A stretch of DNA of 64,000 nucleotides from Marispirochaeta sp964554875 (GTDB taxonomy: Bacteria > Spirochaetota > Spirochaetia > JC444 > Marispirochaetaceae): NCBI GenBank assembly GCA_964554875.1, contig CAZKQJ010000002.1, positions 1-64,000 of the forward strand, written 5' to 3'. The first letter of the stretch is position 1. Each line of letters opens with the position of its first letter. The notes beneath the pieces are model-generated. The model worked only from the letters and a program-made list of their open reading frames with translations. It searched no databases and was not told the origin of the DNA. A program made the translations under genes and the position numbers. Below are positions 17,190 to 25,973 of the stretch, piece after piece.

Positions 17190-18606
17190 ATGAACGCCAA
17201 TATTTCCGACAATCTCAATGAACTCAGCCGTTCAAATAATCCATATCTCCTCCAGCATGCGAATAACCCCGTAGCCTGGCGTATGTGGAGAAAAGAGGCC
17301 TGATCTCGACGCTTTCTACATGGACACGGCTTTGAAACTTCACGGATCTGGCGGCTGGCCTCTGACAATATTTGCTACTCCGGAGGGTAGTCCGTTCTTT
17401 ACCGCAACCTACATTCCTAAGAGGAGCCAGCCAGGACGGGCGGGACTCCTGGATATCCTTCCTGAGACAGAGAGGTTGTGGAAAGAGGTGCGCCTAAGAG
17501 TCCTCGCCTCTGCCGGCGCAATCGTCAAAGCCATTGACGGGACTTACAGCGAGTCTTCCTTCCGATCCGGCGACTTTCCGCGCACCCGGCTTGCAGAAAC
17601 TTTTGGACGTCTCTGCGACGTCTTTGACCCTGTGTGGGGAGGTTTCGGCTTTCACCGTTACGCTACCGACCGGCAGTGGAGGGTTCCCCATTTCGAAAAG
17701 ATGCTCTACGACCAGGGCCAGCTTATCCTGCTTTTTATCAATGCCTTTGATCTGACCGGCAAGACCGAGTTTGAAAAGACTGCTCGGGAGATAATCGAGT
17801 TCTGCTTTAGAGAACTCAGATCCCCTGAAGGGGGCTTCTACTCCGCCCTCGATACCGAGAGCGAGGGTGGGGAGGGAAGCTATTCTCTCTGGAGCCGAAG
17901 GGAGTTTGTCGAAATTCTCGAAGGAATGATTGGAGAGGAGAAGGCTGCGACTGTGGCAGACCACTTCGGTTTGCGGGATGAGGGGAACTGGTCCGATCCG
18001 GTAAACGGAGAAAGAATGCCGAGCAATATTATCTACTGCAGTCCGGGATCATCCATCAACGAGATTTCTCCTGACTGGGAAGAGCTGAGGAGGGTTCTTT
18101 TGTCTCGGAGAAACGAACGAAGAGCGCCATCCACAGATGACAAGATACTTACCGACTGGAATGCACTGATGCTGAGAGCTCTTGCCCGGGCCGCCCGTGT
18201 TCTGAAAGACTCATCCCTGCTCCGTACGGCCGTTGAGCCCGAGGAGTTTCTCCGGAAAAAGCTTGGAAGAACGGACGGTCGTCTTTTTCACAGTTATCTG
18301 TCAGCGGAAAAGGGGGCTTACGATGAGAGAGAAATTATCATTGTCGGGGATGGAGTGGAGAGCGAAAAGATGTTGCAAGAAATAGACAGCCTTTTTCTTC
18401 CCCGTACTGTAGTTCTGAAAAAGGATTCGGCCAATGAAAAGATGCTCTCCCGTTGTGCGCCGTTTATTTACGGGTATCATGCCTTCGAAGAGACGGGGGC
18501 CGCAGCGTAGGTCTGCAGCGGCTTTACCTGCAGGAAACCGGTGTCCAGGGGCGAAGAACTCGGGCAGGAACTCGATGAACTTTCTCATCGATTTGGATGC
18601 TTTTAA
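17190..18606 (+). pseudogene. decayed YyaL/DUF255 thioredoxin-domain protein gene
   Basis: The remains of a gene normally coding for about 680 residues. ATG 17190 with TGAGGAG upstream begins with SNNPYLLQHANNPVAW, the start of the YyaL family, but a stop follows after 37 codons (17301-17303). The next family motif, PDLDAFYMD then GGWPLTIFATPEGSPFF, continues in another frame from about 17299, so about 50 codons carrying the thioredoxin-like CxxC are missing. A second loss of about 170 residues occurs between SYLSAEKG and AYDEREIIIVGD near 18317. An in-frame TAG at 18508 then breaks the C-terminal YVCSGFTC motif, which continues to TAA at 18604. Three independent lesions make it non-functional. 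Confidence 0.88.
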
Positions 18607-18683
18607 TACTGGATTTACTGTTTAATAATTTGCTCATCGCGGGTTCATATCATCAGCTTAGTTTTTCTTGAATGAAGCAGAAA

Positions 18684-18720
18684 CAGCAGAGCCCTTCCGG
18701 CATGCAGAAGGGCTCTGTTG
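18684..18720 (-). terminator. terminator after livF
   Basis: CAGAGCCCTTC and GAAGGGCTCTG form an 11-pair stem extended by three more pairs including one G-U, around a 9-base loop. It lies 20 bases past the livF stop. The tail on the minus strand (TGTTTCTGCTTC) is only moderately T-rich, so efficiency is uncertain. No gene ends on the plus side nearby except the pseudogene. Confidence 0.65.
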
Positions 18721-18739
18721 AGTCAGGCGTGGAAAGGTA

Positions 18740-19450
18740 TCAGGTCCCTCCCAGATACGCCTTTTTTACCTCTTCGTTGTTCAGGAGGTTTTCTGCCGTG
18801 TCATACAGGGTTACTCTTCCGGTCTCCATAACATAGCCCTTATGGGCAGTTTTTAGCGCCAGGTTGGCGTTTTGCTCCACCAGAAAGATGGTGGTATTGT
18901 TGTCTCTGTTTATCTGCCTGATTATCTTGAAAATCTGCTGTACCAGAATGGGAGCAAGCCCCAGAGACGGTTCATCCAGCAGCAGCAGCTTGGGACGGCT
19001 CATCAGGGCGCGGGAAATAGCGAGCATCTGCTGCTCTCCTCCGCTCAAGGTTCCTCCCTGCTGGTAGCGTCTTTCGGCAAGTCTGGGGAAAAGCTCGAAC
19101 ACGTATTCCATGTCCCGCTGTACTTCCGTTTTATTCTTGCGAAGAAACGCTCCCATGTCCAGGTTTTCCTTGACCGTCAGGTAGGGAAAAATCCTGCGTC
19201 CCTCGGGTACCTGGTTTATACCCAGAGCAACGATTTTTTCGCTGGAAAGGTGAGTAATGTCCTCTTCCTGAAACAGAACACGTCCCTGCCGTGGTGGAGT
19301 TACTCCGCAAATTGACATAAGGGTTGTGGATTTACCGGCGCCATTGGCCCCGATCAGTGTTACAATTTCTCCCTCATTGATAGAGAGGCTCACCTCTTTG
19401 AGGGCCTGGATATTGCCGTAATACGTCGATACCGATTCCAGTTTAAGCAT
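18740..19450 (-). CDS. livF: branched-chain amino acid ABC transporter ATP-binding protein LivF
   Basis: The 236-residue protein has Walker A GANGAGKST, signature LSGGEQQMLAISRAL and Walker B LLLLDEPSLGLAP, the LivF hallmark. ATG 19450 was chosen because the conserved LivF start (MLKLESVSTYYG) lies there, overlapping livG by 8 bases; an upstream extension lies inside livG. It powers the high-affinity uptake of branched-chain amino acids or a related amide. Last gene of the operon. Confidence 0.94.
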   Translation of the reverse strand: MLKLESVSTYYGNIQALKEVSLSINEGEIVTLIGANGAGKSTTLMSICGVTPPRQGRVLFQEEDITHLSSEKIVALGINQVPEGRRIFPYLTVKENLDMGAFLRKNKTEVQRDMEYVFELFPRLAERRYQQGGTLSGGEQQMLAISRALMSRPKLLLLDEPSLGLAPILVQQIFKIIRQINRDNNTTIFLVEQNANLALKTAHKGYVMETGRVTLYDTAENLLNNEEVKKAYLGGT

Positions 19451-20234
19451 GAACCTCTTCTCCCAGGTAGGCTTTGATAACTCTTTTGTCACGTTTAATC
19501 ACGTCCGGGGTGCCTTGGGCAATCAGCTGTCCGTAGTCGACAACATAGATCCGCTCGGAAAGACTCATCACAAGGCTCATGTCGTGTTCGATCAGGAAGA
19601 TTGTTACATTCTCGCTTTCCCTGATACGCAGGATCAGATCTACAAGATTCCTGGTCTCGTTGGGGTTCATACCGGCTGCAGGTTCATCCAGAAGCAGCAG
19701 GAATGGATCGGTCGCCAGGGCGCGGGCTATCTCGAGAAGACGCTGGGCACCGTAGGGGAGGTTTTTTGCAAGATCGTTCACATAGCGTTCGATCCCGATC
19801 TTCTTGAGTATAGCGTAACTGTCGTGCAGGAGCTTTTCCTCTTCCTCCCGGGTTGAGGGGCTTCGAAAAACTGCGCCCAGGATACCGGATTTAAGGCGGC
19901 AGTGTCTGCCGATCATGATGTTTTCCAGGACCGTCATGTTCTGAAAAAGTCTGATGTTCTGAAAGGTTCGGGCAAGTCCCTTTTCGGTAATTTTATGGGG
20001 TTTCAAGCCGTTAATGACTTCAGTATTCTTTTCAGGAGGGGTAATCGTGATTTTCCCCTCTGTTGGAGCATAGACGCCGGTTACACAGTTGAAAAAGGTC
20101 GTCTTGCCTGCGCCGTTGGGTCCGATAAGGGCCACGATCTCGTTCTTCTTAATACTGAGGGACACGTCGTCGACAGCCCGCAGTCCCCCGAAATTCATTG
20201 TAAGGTTTTCCACATTCAGTACGGTGTTACTCAT
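19443..20234 (-). CDS. livG: branched-chain amino acid ABC transporter ATP-binding protein LivG
   Basis: The 263-residue protein has Walker A GPNGAGKTTFFN, the LivG-specific KGLARTFQNIRLFQNMTVLENIM region, signature YGAQRLLEIARAL and Walker B LLLLDEPAAGMN. It pairs with LivF in the transporter. It overlaps livM by 8 bases and livF by 8 bases, so translation is coupled along the operon. Confidence 0.94.
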   Translation of the reverse strand: MSNTVLNVENLTMNFGGLRAVDDVSLSIKKNEIVALIGPNGAGKTTFFNCVTGVYAPTEGKITITPPEKNTEVINGLKPHKITEKGLARTFQNIRLFQNMTVLENIMIGRHCRLKSGILGAVFRSPSTREEEEKLLHDSYAILKKIGIERYVNDLAKNLPYGAQRLLEIARALATDPFLLLLDEPAAGMNPNETRNLVDLILRIRESENVTIFLIEHDMSLVMSLSERIYVVDYGQLIAQGTPDVIKRDKRVIKAYLGEEVHA

Positions 20235-21474
20235 TGCTGCCTCCGCTGCTAAGCTCTGAAATATCGACTGTATAGCGCTTCCGTACCTTCTGTATTATGC
20301 CGTTAGGCCTGAAGACCATCATTAAAACGAGAACTGCACCATAAAGGAGCATTCGGTATTCAGAAAAAGCCCGCAGGTATTCGGGAAGCAGAACAATGAT
20401 CAGAGCACCGACAATGACTCCTGTAGTGGACCCCATTCCTCCAAGGACGATAATACAGAGAACCAGAACAGACTCCATAAGGGTAAAACTGGCGGGATTA
20501 ACAAAGGTGGTTTTCGCAGCAAAGATAACCCCGACCATACCGGCCCAGAAGGCTCCCAGGGCAAAGGCAGTCAGTTTGGTGGTCGTTATATTGACTCCCA
20601 TGGATTCTGAGGCTATGGCATCCTCCCGCATGGCTTCCCAGGCCCTGCCGAGTCGTGAGTTCTCAAGTCGTCGGACCACAAAAATGGTGAAGAACACGAG
20701 GGCCAAAGTAATCATGTAAATATAGATCGTCGCAGTGGGCAGCGGGAGCTTCATTCCGAAAAAACTGGGGCGGGGAATGTTCGCGATTCCCGATGGGCCG
20801 GAGGAGAAATCGTTCCAGTTCTCCAGCACAATACGCACAATTTCGGCAAAACCAAGGGTTACGATCGCCAGATAATCACCCTTTAGACGGAGTACCGGAA
20901 AACCCAGGAGCATCCCGAAGAGCATTGCCAGTACGGCACCCAGGGGCAGGGCGACCCAGAATCCGATACCGAAATCCCTGTGCAGAATCGCATAGGTGTA
21001 GGCCCCGACTGCGTAGAAAGCGGCGTAGCCGAGATGGAGCATTCCCCCCAGCCCGATTACAATATTCAACCCGAGACCGAGAATGATGTACATAAGGGCT
21101 GTAGTCATGATGCTGGTCTGATACATACCTGCTACAAAGGGAAATACCAGTGCCGCAAGCAGGAGAATAATGAGAACGGGTTTGGCGATCTTTTTGTCGG
21201 CAAGGGTCTCCCGAATATCCAGGTTTCTCAGCTTTGAAGGCATGAACCTGGAGAAATCCACCAGTTTGTCTCCCCGTTCTTTTTTCTTCAGCATGCCCCG
21301 CCAGAAGTAGGACATTACAAAACTGAAGATCCCCACAAAGATCATATTCGACCAGCGCCATCTGATAATGTTTTCAACGGTGTTGACCCTGATAACCATG
21401 ATTGGAAATGTCAGAAACATGAACCAGAGGGAGGTGATTAAGGACTTTTTCAGTTCCTGTACAGCGTTGTTCAT
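20227..21474 (-). CDS. livM: branched-chain amino acid ABC transporter permease LivM
   Basis: The 415-residue protein has the LivM permease domain from about residue 130 (GLGLNIVIGLGGMLHLGYAAFYAVGAYTYAILH, then GFPVLRLKGDYLAIVTLGFAEIVR), preceded by an N-terminal extension of about 100 residues with three or so membrane segments, as in the E. coli protein. It partners with LivH. It starts 13 bases after the livH stop. Confidence 0.93.
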   Translation of the reverse strand: MNNAVQELKKSLITSLWFMFLTFPIMVIRVNTVENIIRWRWSNMIFVGIFSFVMSYFWRGMLKKKERGDKLVDFSRFMPSKLRNLDIRETLADKKIAKPVLIILLLAALVFPFVAGMYQTSIMTTALMYIILGLGLNIVIGLGGMLHLGYAAFYAVGAYTYAILHRDFGIGFWVALPLGAVLAMLFGMLLGFPVLRLKGDYLAIVTLGFAEIVRIVLENWNDFSSGPSGIANIPRPSFFGMKLPLPTATIYIYMITLALVFFTIFVVRRLENSRLGRAWEAMREDAIASESMGVNITTTKLTAFALGAFWAGMVGVIFAAKTTFVNPASFTLMESVLVLCIIVLGGMGSTTGVIVGALIIVLLPEYLRAFSEYRMLLYGAVLVLMMVFRPNGIIQKVRKRYTVDISELSSGGSNE

Positions 21475-21486
21475 TGTGTGTATCCC

Positions 21487-22395
21487 TTATATCTTATCGC
21501 TCTGGGCACGGCCGAGGAGCCCGGCAGGACGAAATATCAGAATCAGCACCAGGATGATAAAGGCGAAAACGTCCTCGTAGTCCGACGAAATGTACCCGGC
21601 CCCGAAACTCTCCGTCAGGCCAAGCACGAAACTGCCGAGGACAGCCCCTGGAATTGATCCGATTCCGCCGAGAACAGCGGCCACAAAGGCCTTGATGCCC
21701 GCCAGAAAACCGATGTAGAAGTTGATCTGTCCCACATGGGAACTGATCAATACACCTCCGACGGCTGCCATCGCGGAGCCGATCAGGAAGGTTACCGCGA
21801 TAACCTGGTTAATGTTTATGCCTACCAGAAGGGCCATGGTCTTATCCTGCGCCGTAGCACGCATCGCTTTTCCGATTTTAGTAAACTTTATAAGAAAGGT
21901 AAGACCTACCATGACAACGGCGGTAACGGCAAAGATTACCACCTGAGTAGAGGTCAGAAAATTCCTGGAACCCTCAAGAAAGGCAAATCGTGGTATCAGC
22001 TTTGGAAAGGAGAGAAAATCCGAGGTCTGGGCAAGTAACACGTAATTCTGCAGGAAAAAAGACATTCCGATGGCGCTTATCAGGGCTGAAAGCCTCTGGG
22101 CCCGACGTACCGGTTTGTATGCCATGGATTCCATTGTTACCCCGTAAGCAGAGGAATAAACAACAGCGATAATCATGGCGATGATAAAAACCGCTACACC
22201 CGGCATTCCGGTCATATTAAGGACGGTGGCAATAATGAGGGCCGTAAAAGCACCGATCATGTAAATTTCGCCGTGGGCAAAGTTGATAAGCTGAATGATA
22301 CCGTAGACCATGGTATACCCGAGGGCAATCAGTGCATAGATACTGCCCCGGGTCATTCCCGACAGCGTAAGCTGAATTAAATATTCTAGATTCAT
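21487..22395 (-). CDS. livH: branched-chain amino acid ABC transporter permease LivH
   Basis: The 302-residue protein has the LivH hallmarks GSIYALIALGYTMVYGIIQLINFAHGEIYMIGAF and the C-terminal FGAGYISSDYEDVFAFIILVLILIFRP. ATG 22395 follows AGGGAACC and gives the usual family length; an open frame runs further upstream but through the intergenic stem-loop, so the longer form is rejected. Confidence 0.93.
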   Translation of the reverse strand: MNLEYLIQLTLSGMTRGSIYALIALGYTMVYGIIQLINFAHGEIYMIGAFTALIIATVLNMTGMPGVAVFIIAMIIAVVYSSAYGVTMESMAYKPVRRAQRLSALISAIGMSFFLQNYVLLAQTSDFLSFPKLIPRFAFLEGSRNFLTSTQVVIFAVTAVVMVGLTFLIKFTKIGKAMRATAQDKTMALLVGININQVIAVTFLIGSAMAAVGGVLISSHVGQINFYIGFLAGIKAFVAAVLGGIGSIPGAVLGSFVLGLTESFGAGYISSDYEDVFAFIILVLILIFRPAGLLGRAQSDKI

Positions 22396-22491
22396 GGTGG
22401 TTCCCTGCAGGCTCCTTCTAAAATAAAACCGCCTTGATGCAATTCCTGCGGTAAAGCTGCGTACACGTTGTGAGCATTGATTCGGAAGCAA

Positions 22492-22518
22492 GGAACAGGC
22501 CCTGTGCGGGCCTGTTCC
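22492..22518. repeat. strong stem-loop between livK and livH
   Basis: GGAACAGGCCC and GGGCCTGTTCC form a perfect 11-pair stem with a 5-base loop. On the minus strand, the direction of the operon, it lies between the binding-protein gene and the permease genes. There is no good T-run after it, so it is more likely an attenuator or mRNA-stabilising hairpin that raises livK output than a full terminator. Confidence 0.75.
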
Positions 22519-22581
22519 GAAAAATCTCAAGATTTCTGAAAGAACGAGTCATATTACATGAATATGACAAAATTAGCAAGT

Positions 22582-23697
22582 TTATTTGAGTTCGACGTAA
22601 ACCCCGTTCTGCACCTGATAAACGGAGAAACCTACCCCGATAGCATCGCCTCGTTCATCGAAGCTGATGTTTCCAAGGGGAGTTTCAACGTATTCGCTGC
22701 GGAGGGCCTTTACAATTGCGTCGTACTCGGTGGAACCGGCCTTTTCAATTGCATTGAGAAGAGCCTGGGTAGCAGCATAGGCGTTCAGGAAGAAGGCACC
22801 GGGATCCTCACCGTACTTTTTCTGGTGATCCTGGGTGGCTTTGACTGCCAGCGGGTTGGAGGTGGTATCTACAGGACCGGAGGCGTAAACACCCTCGGCG
22901 GCATCCTGGGCGACCTTGATGAAGGTATCGTCCTTGACGCCGTCGTCGGAAATGAAAATGGTATCCATACCGCGGGTTCTCATCTGGCCGACCAGCTTGG
23001 AAGCTTCGGGGTGGTACCCGCCGTAGATGATCGCTTCGGCACCGGAGGCTGCCACTTTGTTGATGATGGCGGAATAGTCAACCGCACCTACCTGGATACC
23101 TTCGTAGACGACAACCTCTACATTGGAGCGCTGGTCGAGGTACTCCTTGGCGAAATCGGCGAATCCCTTGCCGTAGTCGCCCTTGTCATGGAGTACGGCG
23201 ATCTTTGTGAGACCCAGGGTATCGACCGCGAAATCAACATCCAGCGCTGCCTGAGCGTCGTCCGGCGCGATGGTGCGGAAAAAGTTGGGATAATCTCCGC
23301 TCTTGGTAAGGGGCGGGTTGGTGGCGGAGGGAGAGATTACGGGAATGCTGGAATCCTGGTAGATTCCCAGGGCAGACTTTGTCGCTCCGGAACATATGTG
23401 ACCGATAACACCGACAACCCTTTCTCCGACCAGTTTTGCGGCGGTATTGGTTGCAACTTCGGGTTTACACTGATCGTCCTCGACGACAAGCTGGATCTGT
23501 TTTCCCAGAACTCCGCCCCTGGCGTTCCAGTCTTCAACAACGAGTTCCGCGGCTTTTACCGAGGGAAGACCGTAGGACGCCAGGTCTCCGGAGTGAGCTC
23601 CGGCAACGCCGATTTTAACGGTATCTTCGCCTTGTCCAGCGGCGAAGAGGCCGACAGTTGCAATCAGAATAATTGCAATGGCAAGCAATCTTTTCAT
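22582..23697 (-). CDS. livK: branched-chain amino acid ABC transporter substrate-binding protein
   Basis: The 371-residue protein has a signal peptide (residues 1-19, ending LFA) then AGQGED, and the type I periplasmic-binding fold of the LivK/J family (GAHSGDLASYGLPSVKAAELVVEDWNARGGVLGK, GVIGHICSGATKSA). Two ATGs are available at 23703 and 23697; AAGGAG abuts the first with no spacing but is 6 bases from the second, so 23697 is the start. No lipobox Cys. Ligand probably leucine, isoleucine or valine, but amide or urea ligands occur in this family. Confidence 0.92.
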   Translation of the reverse strand: MKRLLAIAIILIATVGLFAAGQGEDTVKIGVAGAHSGDLASYGLPSVKAAELVVEDWNARGGVLGKQIQLVVEDDQCKPEVATNTAAKLVGERVVGVIGHICSGATKSALGIYQDSSIPVISPSATNPPLTKSGDYPNFFRTIAPDDAQAALDVDFAVDTLGLTKIAVLHDKGDYGKGFADFAKEYLDQRSNVEVVVYEGIQVGAVDYSAIINKVAASGAEAIIYGGYHPEASKLVGQMRTRGMDTIFISDDGVKDDTFIKVAQDAAEGVYASGPVDTTSNPLAVKATQDHQKKYGEDPGAFFLNAYAATQALLNAIEKAGSTEYDAIVKALRSEYVETPLGNISFDERGDAIGVGFSVYQVQNGVYVELK

Positions 23698-23712
23698 GAC
23701 CATCTCCTTGAA

Positions 23713-23742
23713 TTGTATTAATAACGAGAGTTACTATATAAT
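23713..23742 (+). promoter_or_regulatory. candidate promoter for the PfkB kinase
   Basis: TTGTAT at 23713-23718 and a perfect TATAAT at 23737-23742 are 18 bases apart. The -35 box matches only 3 of 6 bases. The same AT-rich stretch must also hold the divergent livK promoter, for which I see no clear box. Confidence 0.4.
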
Positions 23743-23845
23743 GGTTTTAAATTGGTAAATGATCAAGAGATTTTTTGCAGATTCCGTAAAAAAGACGCGG
23801 AAATACTGCTTTTGTATTTTATTCTGTCCATACGTGAGGTCCGTC

Positions 23846-24733
23846 TTGAAAATTCTGTGCATCGGTCATTCCTCGGTAGATCTGATTTTACGGGTCGACG
23901 GTTTTCCCCGGGAGGATACAAAATCCCTGGCAACGGAACGCAACCTCTCAGGCGGCGGACCGGCAGCCAACGCAGCCGCCCTGCTGGGGTTCTGGGGGGT
24001 TCCCGTCGCCATGGCAGGTCCTGTTGGCCGGGACCTTTTCGGCTCTTTTGCTGTTCAGGAGCTAGATGAATACGGGGTCGATACCCGGGGCGTTATACCC
24101 TGCAAGGGGTATCCGACCCCCGTGTCGGCCATCCTGGTCAATGCCGCCAGCGGCAGCCGCAGCATTGTCAATCATCGCAGTGCCGAAGATGTCTACAGCT
24201 TGCCGGAATCCCTTCTCGGTTGTGACCCCGGGGTCCTCCTCTTCGACGGGCATTCCCTGGACGCGGCTCTGGATGCCATGGAGCGCTGGCCCGAGGCTGC
24301 TACGGTGCTTGACGCCGGCTCATTGAGGGGTGCCACCTGGGAACTCGCGGAGCGTGTGGATTATCCGGTGGCTTCCGCTGATTTTGCCTCGGCGATGCTG
24401 GGAGAAGGTATAGACAGTCCCGAACAGGTTTTCCGGGCCCTTGAACTCCTGCAGAAGAGAAACGGTACCTGCGCCGTTATTACCCTGGGAGAAAAGGGCG
24501 GGGTATGGGCCCTGGGGGACCGGCGTGGAGGCTACGATGCTCTCTCCGTAAAAGCCGTTGATACCACCGCCGCGGGGGATATCTTTCACGGCGCTTTCGC
24601 TTACGGACTTTTTCAGGCCTGGGATCTTGACAAAATCCTTCGCTTCGCCTCCTGTGCCGCTGGAATATCTGTCGGCAGGTACGGAGGGCGGACTTCGTTT
24701 CCCGCTCTGGAGGAGGTTCTGTCGGCTCTTTAG
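23846..24733 (+). CDS. PfkB-family carbohydrate or nucleoside kinase
   Basis: The protein has the PfkB signatures: an N-terminal NLSGGGPAANAAALLG and the C-terminal DTTAAGDIFHGAFAYGL with the catalytic Asp of the anion hole. I chose the TTG at 23846, which follows GAGG and gives a 295-residue protein beginning KILCIGHSSVDLI as in relatives; an ATG at 23759 would add 29 poorly conserved residues. The substrate is not evident; sugars, ketodeoxy acids and nucleosides are all possible. The stop overlaps that of the convergent permease gene by 4 bases. Confidence 0.85.
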   Translation: MKILCIGHSSVDLILRVDGFPREDTKSLATERNLSGGGPAANAAALLGFWGVPVAMAGPVGRDLFGSFAVQELDEYGVDTRGVIPCKGYPTPVSAILVNAASGSRSIVNHRSAEDVYSLPESLLGCDPGVLLFDGHSLDAALDAMERWPEAATVLDAGSLRGATWELAERVDYPVASADFASAMLGEGIDSPEQVFRALELLQKRNGTCAVITLGEKGGVWALGDRRGGYDALSVKAVDTTAAGDIFHGAFAYGLFQAWDLDKILRFASCAAGISVGRYGGRTSFPALEEVLSAL

Positions 24734-25962
24734 GCGATTTTTCCTCCCCGCAGTGCATCCGCGACCACAAGACGCGATGCTTTGCGGGCGGGCCTGATTG
24801 TCCCAAGCATTGCGGTAAGCGTCGCCGCAGCTATGCTGATTGCGAAATGACGTATACGAAAATCAGCGTAGAACTGTTCTCCGAAAGGAACGGGAATACT
24901 CTCCGGTATCTGGGAAGTAATATCCAATCCCACGCTTCCCAGGTACCAGACCATGGGCAGAGAAAAGATAATGGCGATTGCCGCGGAAATGACGGAGATC
25001 CAGCAGCTTTCTGCAAGGAGGAGTATGATCACCTCCCGTTGTTTCATTCCCAGGGACCGCAAAGATCCGATCTCCCGGGTCCGTTCGTGAACGCTCATGG
25101 ACATGGAATTCAGCATCCCCAGCACAATAAGCAGATACAGAATGACCAGCATCATGTAAAAACTCCGGCTGTCGGTCTCCACTGCCGATACGGTTGCCCG
25201 GGCAAAGCGCTTCCAGCTGTAGACTTCACCTTCCAACTCCTGCCTGCGTAAAAGGGCTGTGCCTTCCTCTGGAGAGGTCCCCGGATTCAGCCGTAAAACA
25301 AGCCGGGTAACCTCGCTTTTCATATCCAGAAGATCCATGGCACTGGCCAGATCCATAAATACCACGTTCTTGTCGATGGGGGGAAAGCCGTAATTGAAGA
25401 TTCCTGCCACTTCAATGTCGATGAAGTTTTCCACTCCGTACTTGTCCTGGGCGACAATGTACACTGTGTTTCCGGGGTGTACATCCATTCGCTCGGCCAG
25501 TACCTTTCCGATCAGGATTCCTCCCTTTAGGGATGAGAGGTAGTTACCGGAGTAAATATAGTCCGCCAGAACGGTGGTGTTGGCTTCGCTTTCCGGATCG
25601 ATGGCCCGACCCACAAGATAGATGGACTCCTTCCGGTTAGAGAGACGCAGGGAAAAATCGATTCGCCCGGTTGCCTCCCGTACCTCGGGAACAGCCAGCA
25701 GACGGTTTTTGAGTTCCTGGTAAGGGCTGAGGCTCAGGTCCAGGGGAAGGCGCCGTTCCTCTTCCAGATACCCCTCGGGAATCAGCTGGACCTCCCCGGA
25801 CTCAAAATTCTGCATAGCCGTGTAGACGTAGCTGTGGTAGCCTTCCACCCATCCAAGGCCCAGAACCATCAGGCATGTCCCCAGGCTGAGGGCGATAATA
25901 TTCAGAATGCTGCGCCGTTTGTTACGGAATACGTTTCTCAGGGCAACCAGTATAAGTGCCAT
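24730..25962 (-). CDS. ABC transporter permease, FtsX/LolC/MacB type
   Basis: The 410-residue protein has one N-terminal membrane segment (about 15-40), a large periplasmic MacB_PCD-type domain to about residue 270, and three C-terminal membrane segments, ending with the FtsX domain (HERTREIGSLRSLGMKQREVIILLLAESCWI). This family does not import small solutes; it extracts or exports lipids, lipoproteins or peptides. It is the partner of the second permease and the ATPase encoded next to it. Last gene of the envelope operon. Confidence 0.9.
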   Translation of the reverse strand: MALILVALRNVFRNKRRSILNIIALSLGTCLMVLGLGWVEGYHSYVYTAMQNFESGEVQLIPEGYLEEERRLPLDLSLSPYQELKNRLLAVPEVREATGRIDFSLRLSNRKESIYLVGRAIDPESEANTTVLADYIYSGNYLSSLKGGILIGKVLAERMDVHPGNTVYIVAQDKYGVENFIDIEVAGIFNYGFPPIDKNVVFMDLASAMDLLDMKSEVTRLVLRLNPGTSPEEGTALLRRQELEGEVYSWKRFARATVSAVETDSRSFYMMLVILYLLIVLGMLNSMSMSVHERTREIGSLRSLGMKQREVIILLLAESCWISVISAAIAIIFSLPMVWYLGSVGLDITSQIPESIPVPFGEQFYADFRIRHFAISIAAATLTAMLGTIRPARKASRLVVADALRGGKIA

Positions 25963-25973
25963 ACCATCCTCCG

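Noticed and set aside
18508..18510. Recoded TAG (pyrrolysine) in the YyaL gene
   Set aside because: The gene already has two deletions and a frameshift, and the affected residue is normally Tyr, one base from TAG, so a nonsense mutation is simpler.
22558..23721. Long plus-strand open frame opposite livK
   Set aside because: It mirrors the livK reading frame on the other strand; livK has a signal peptide, ribosome site and family motifs, while this has none.
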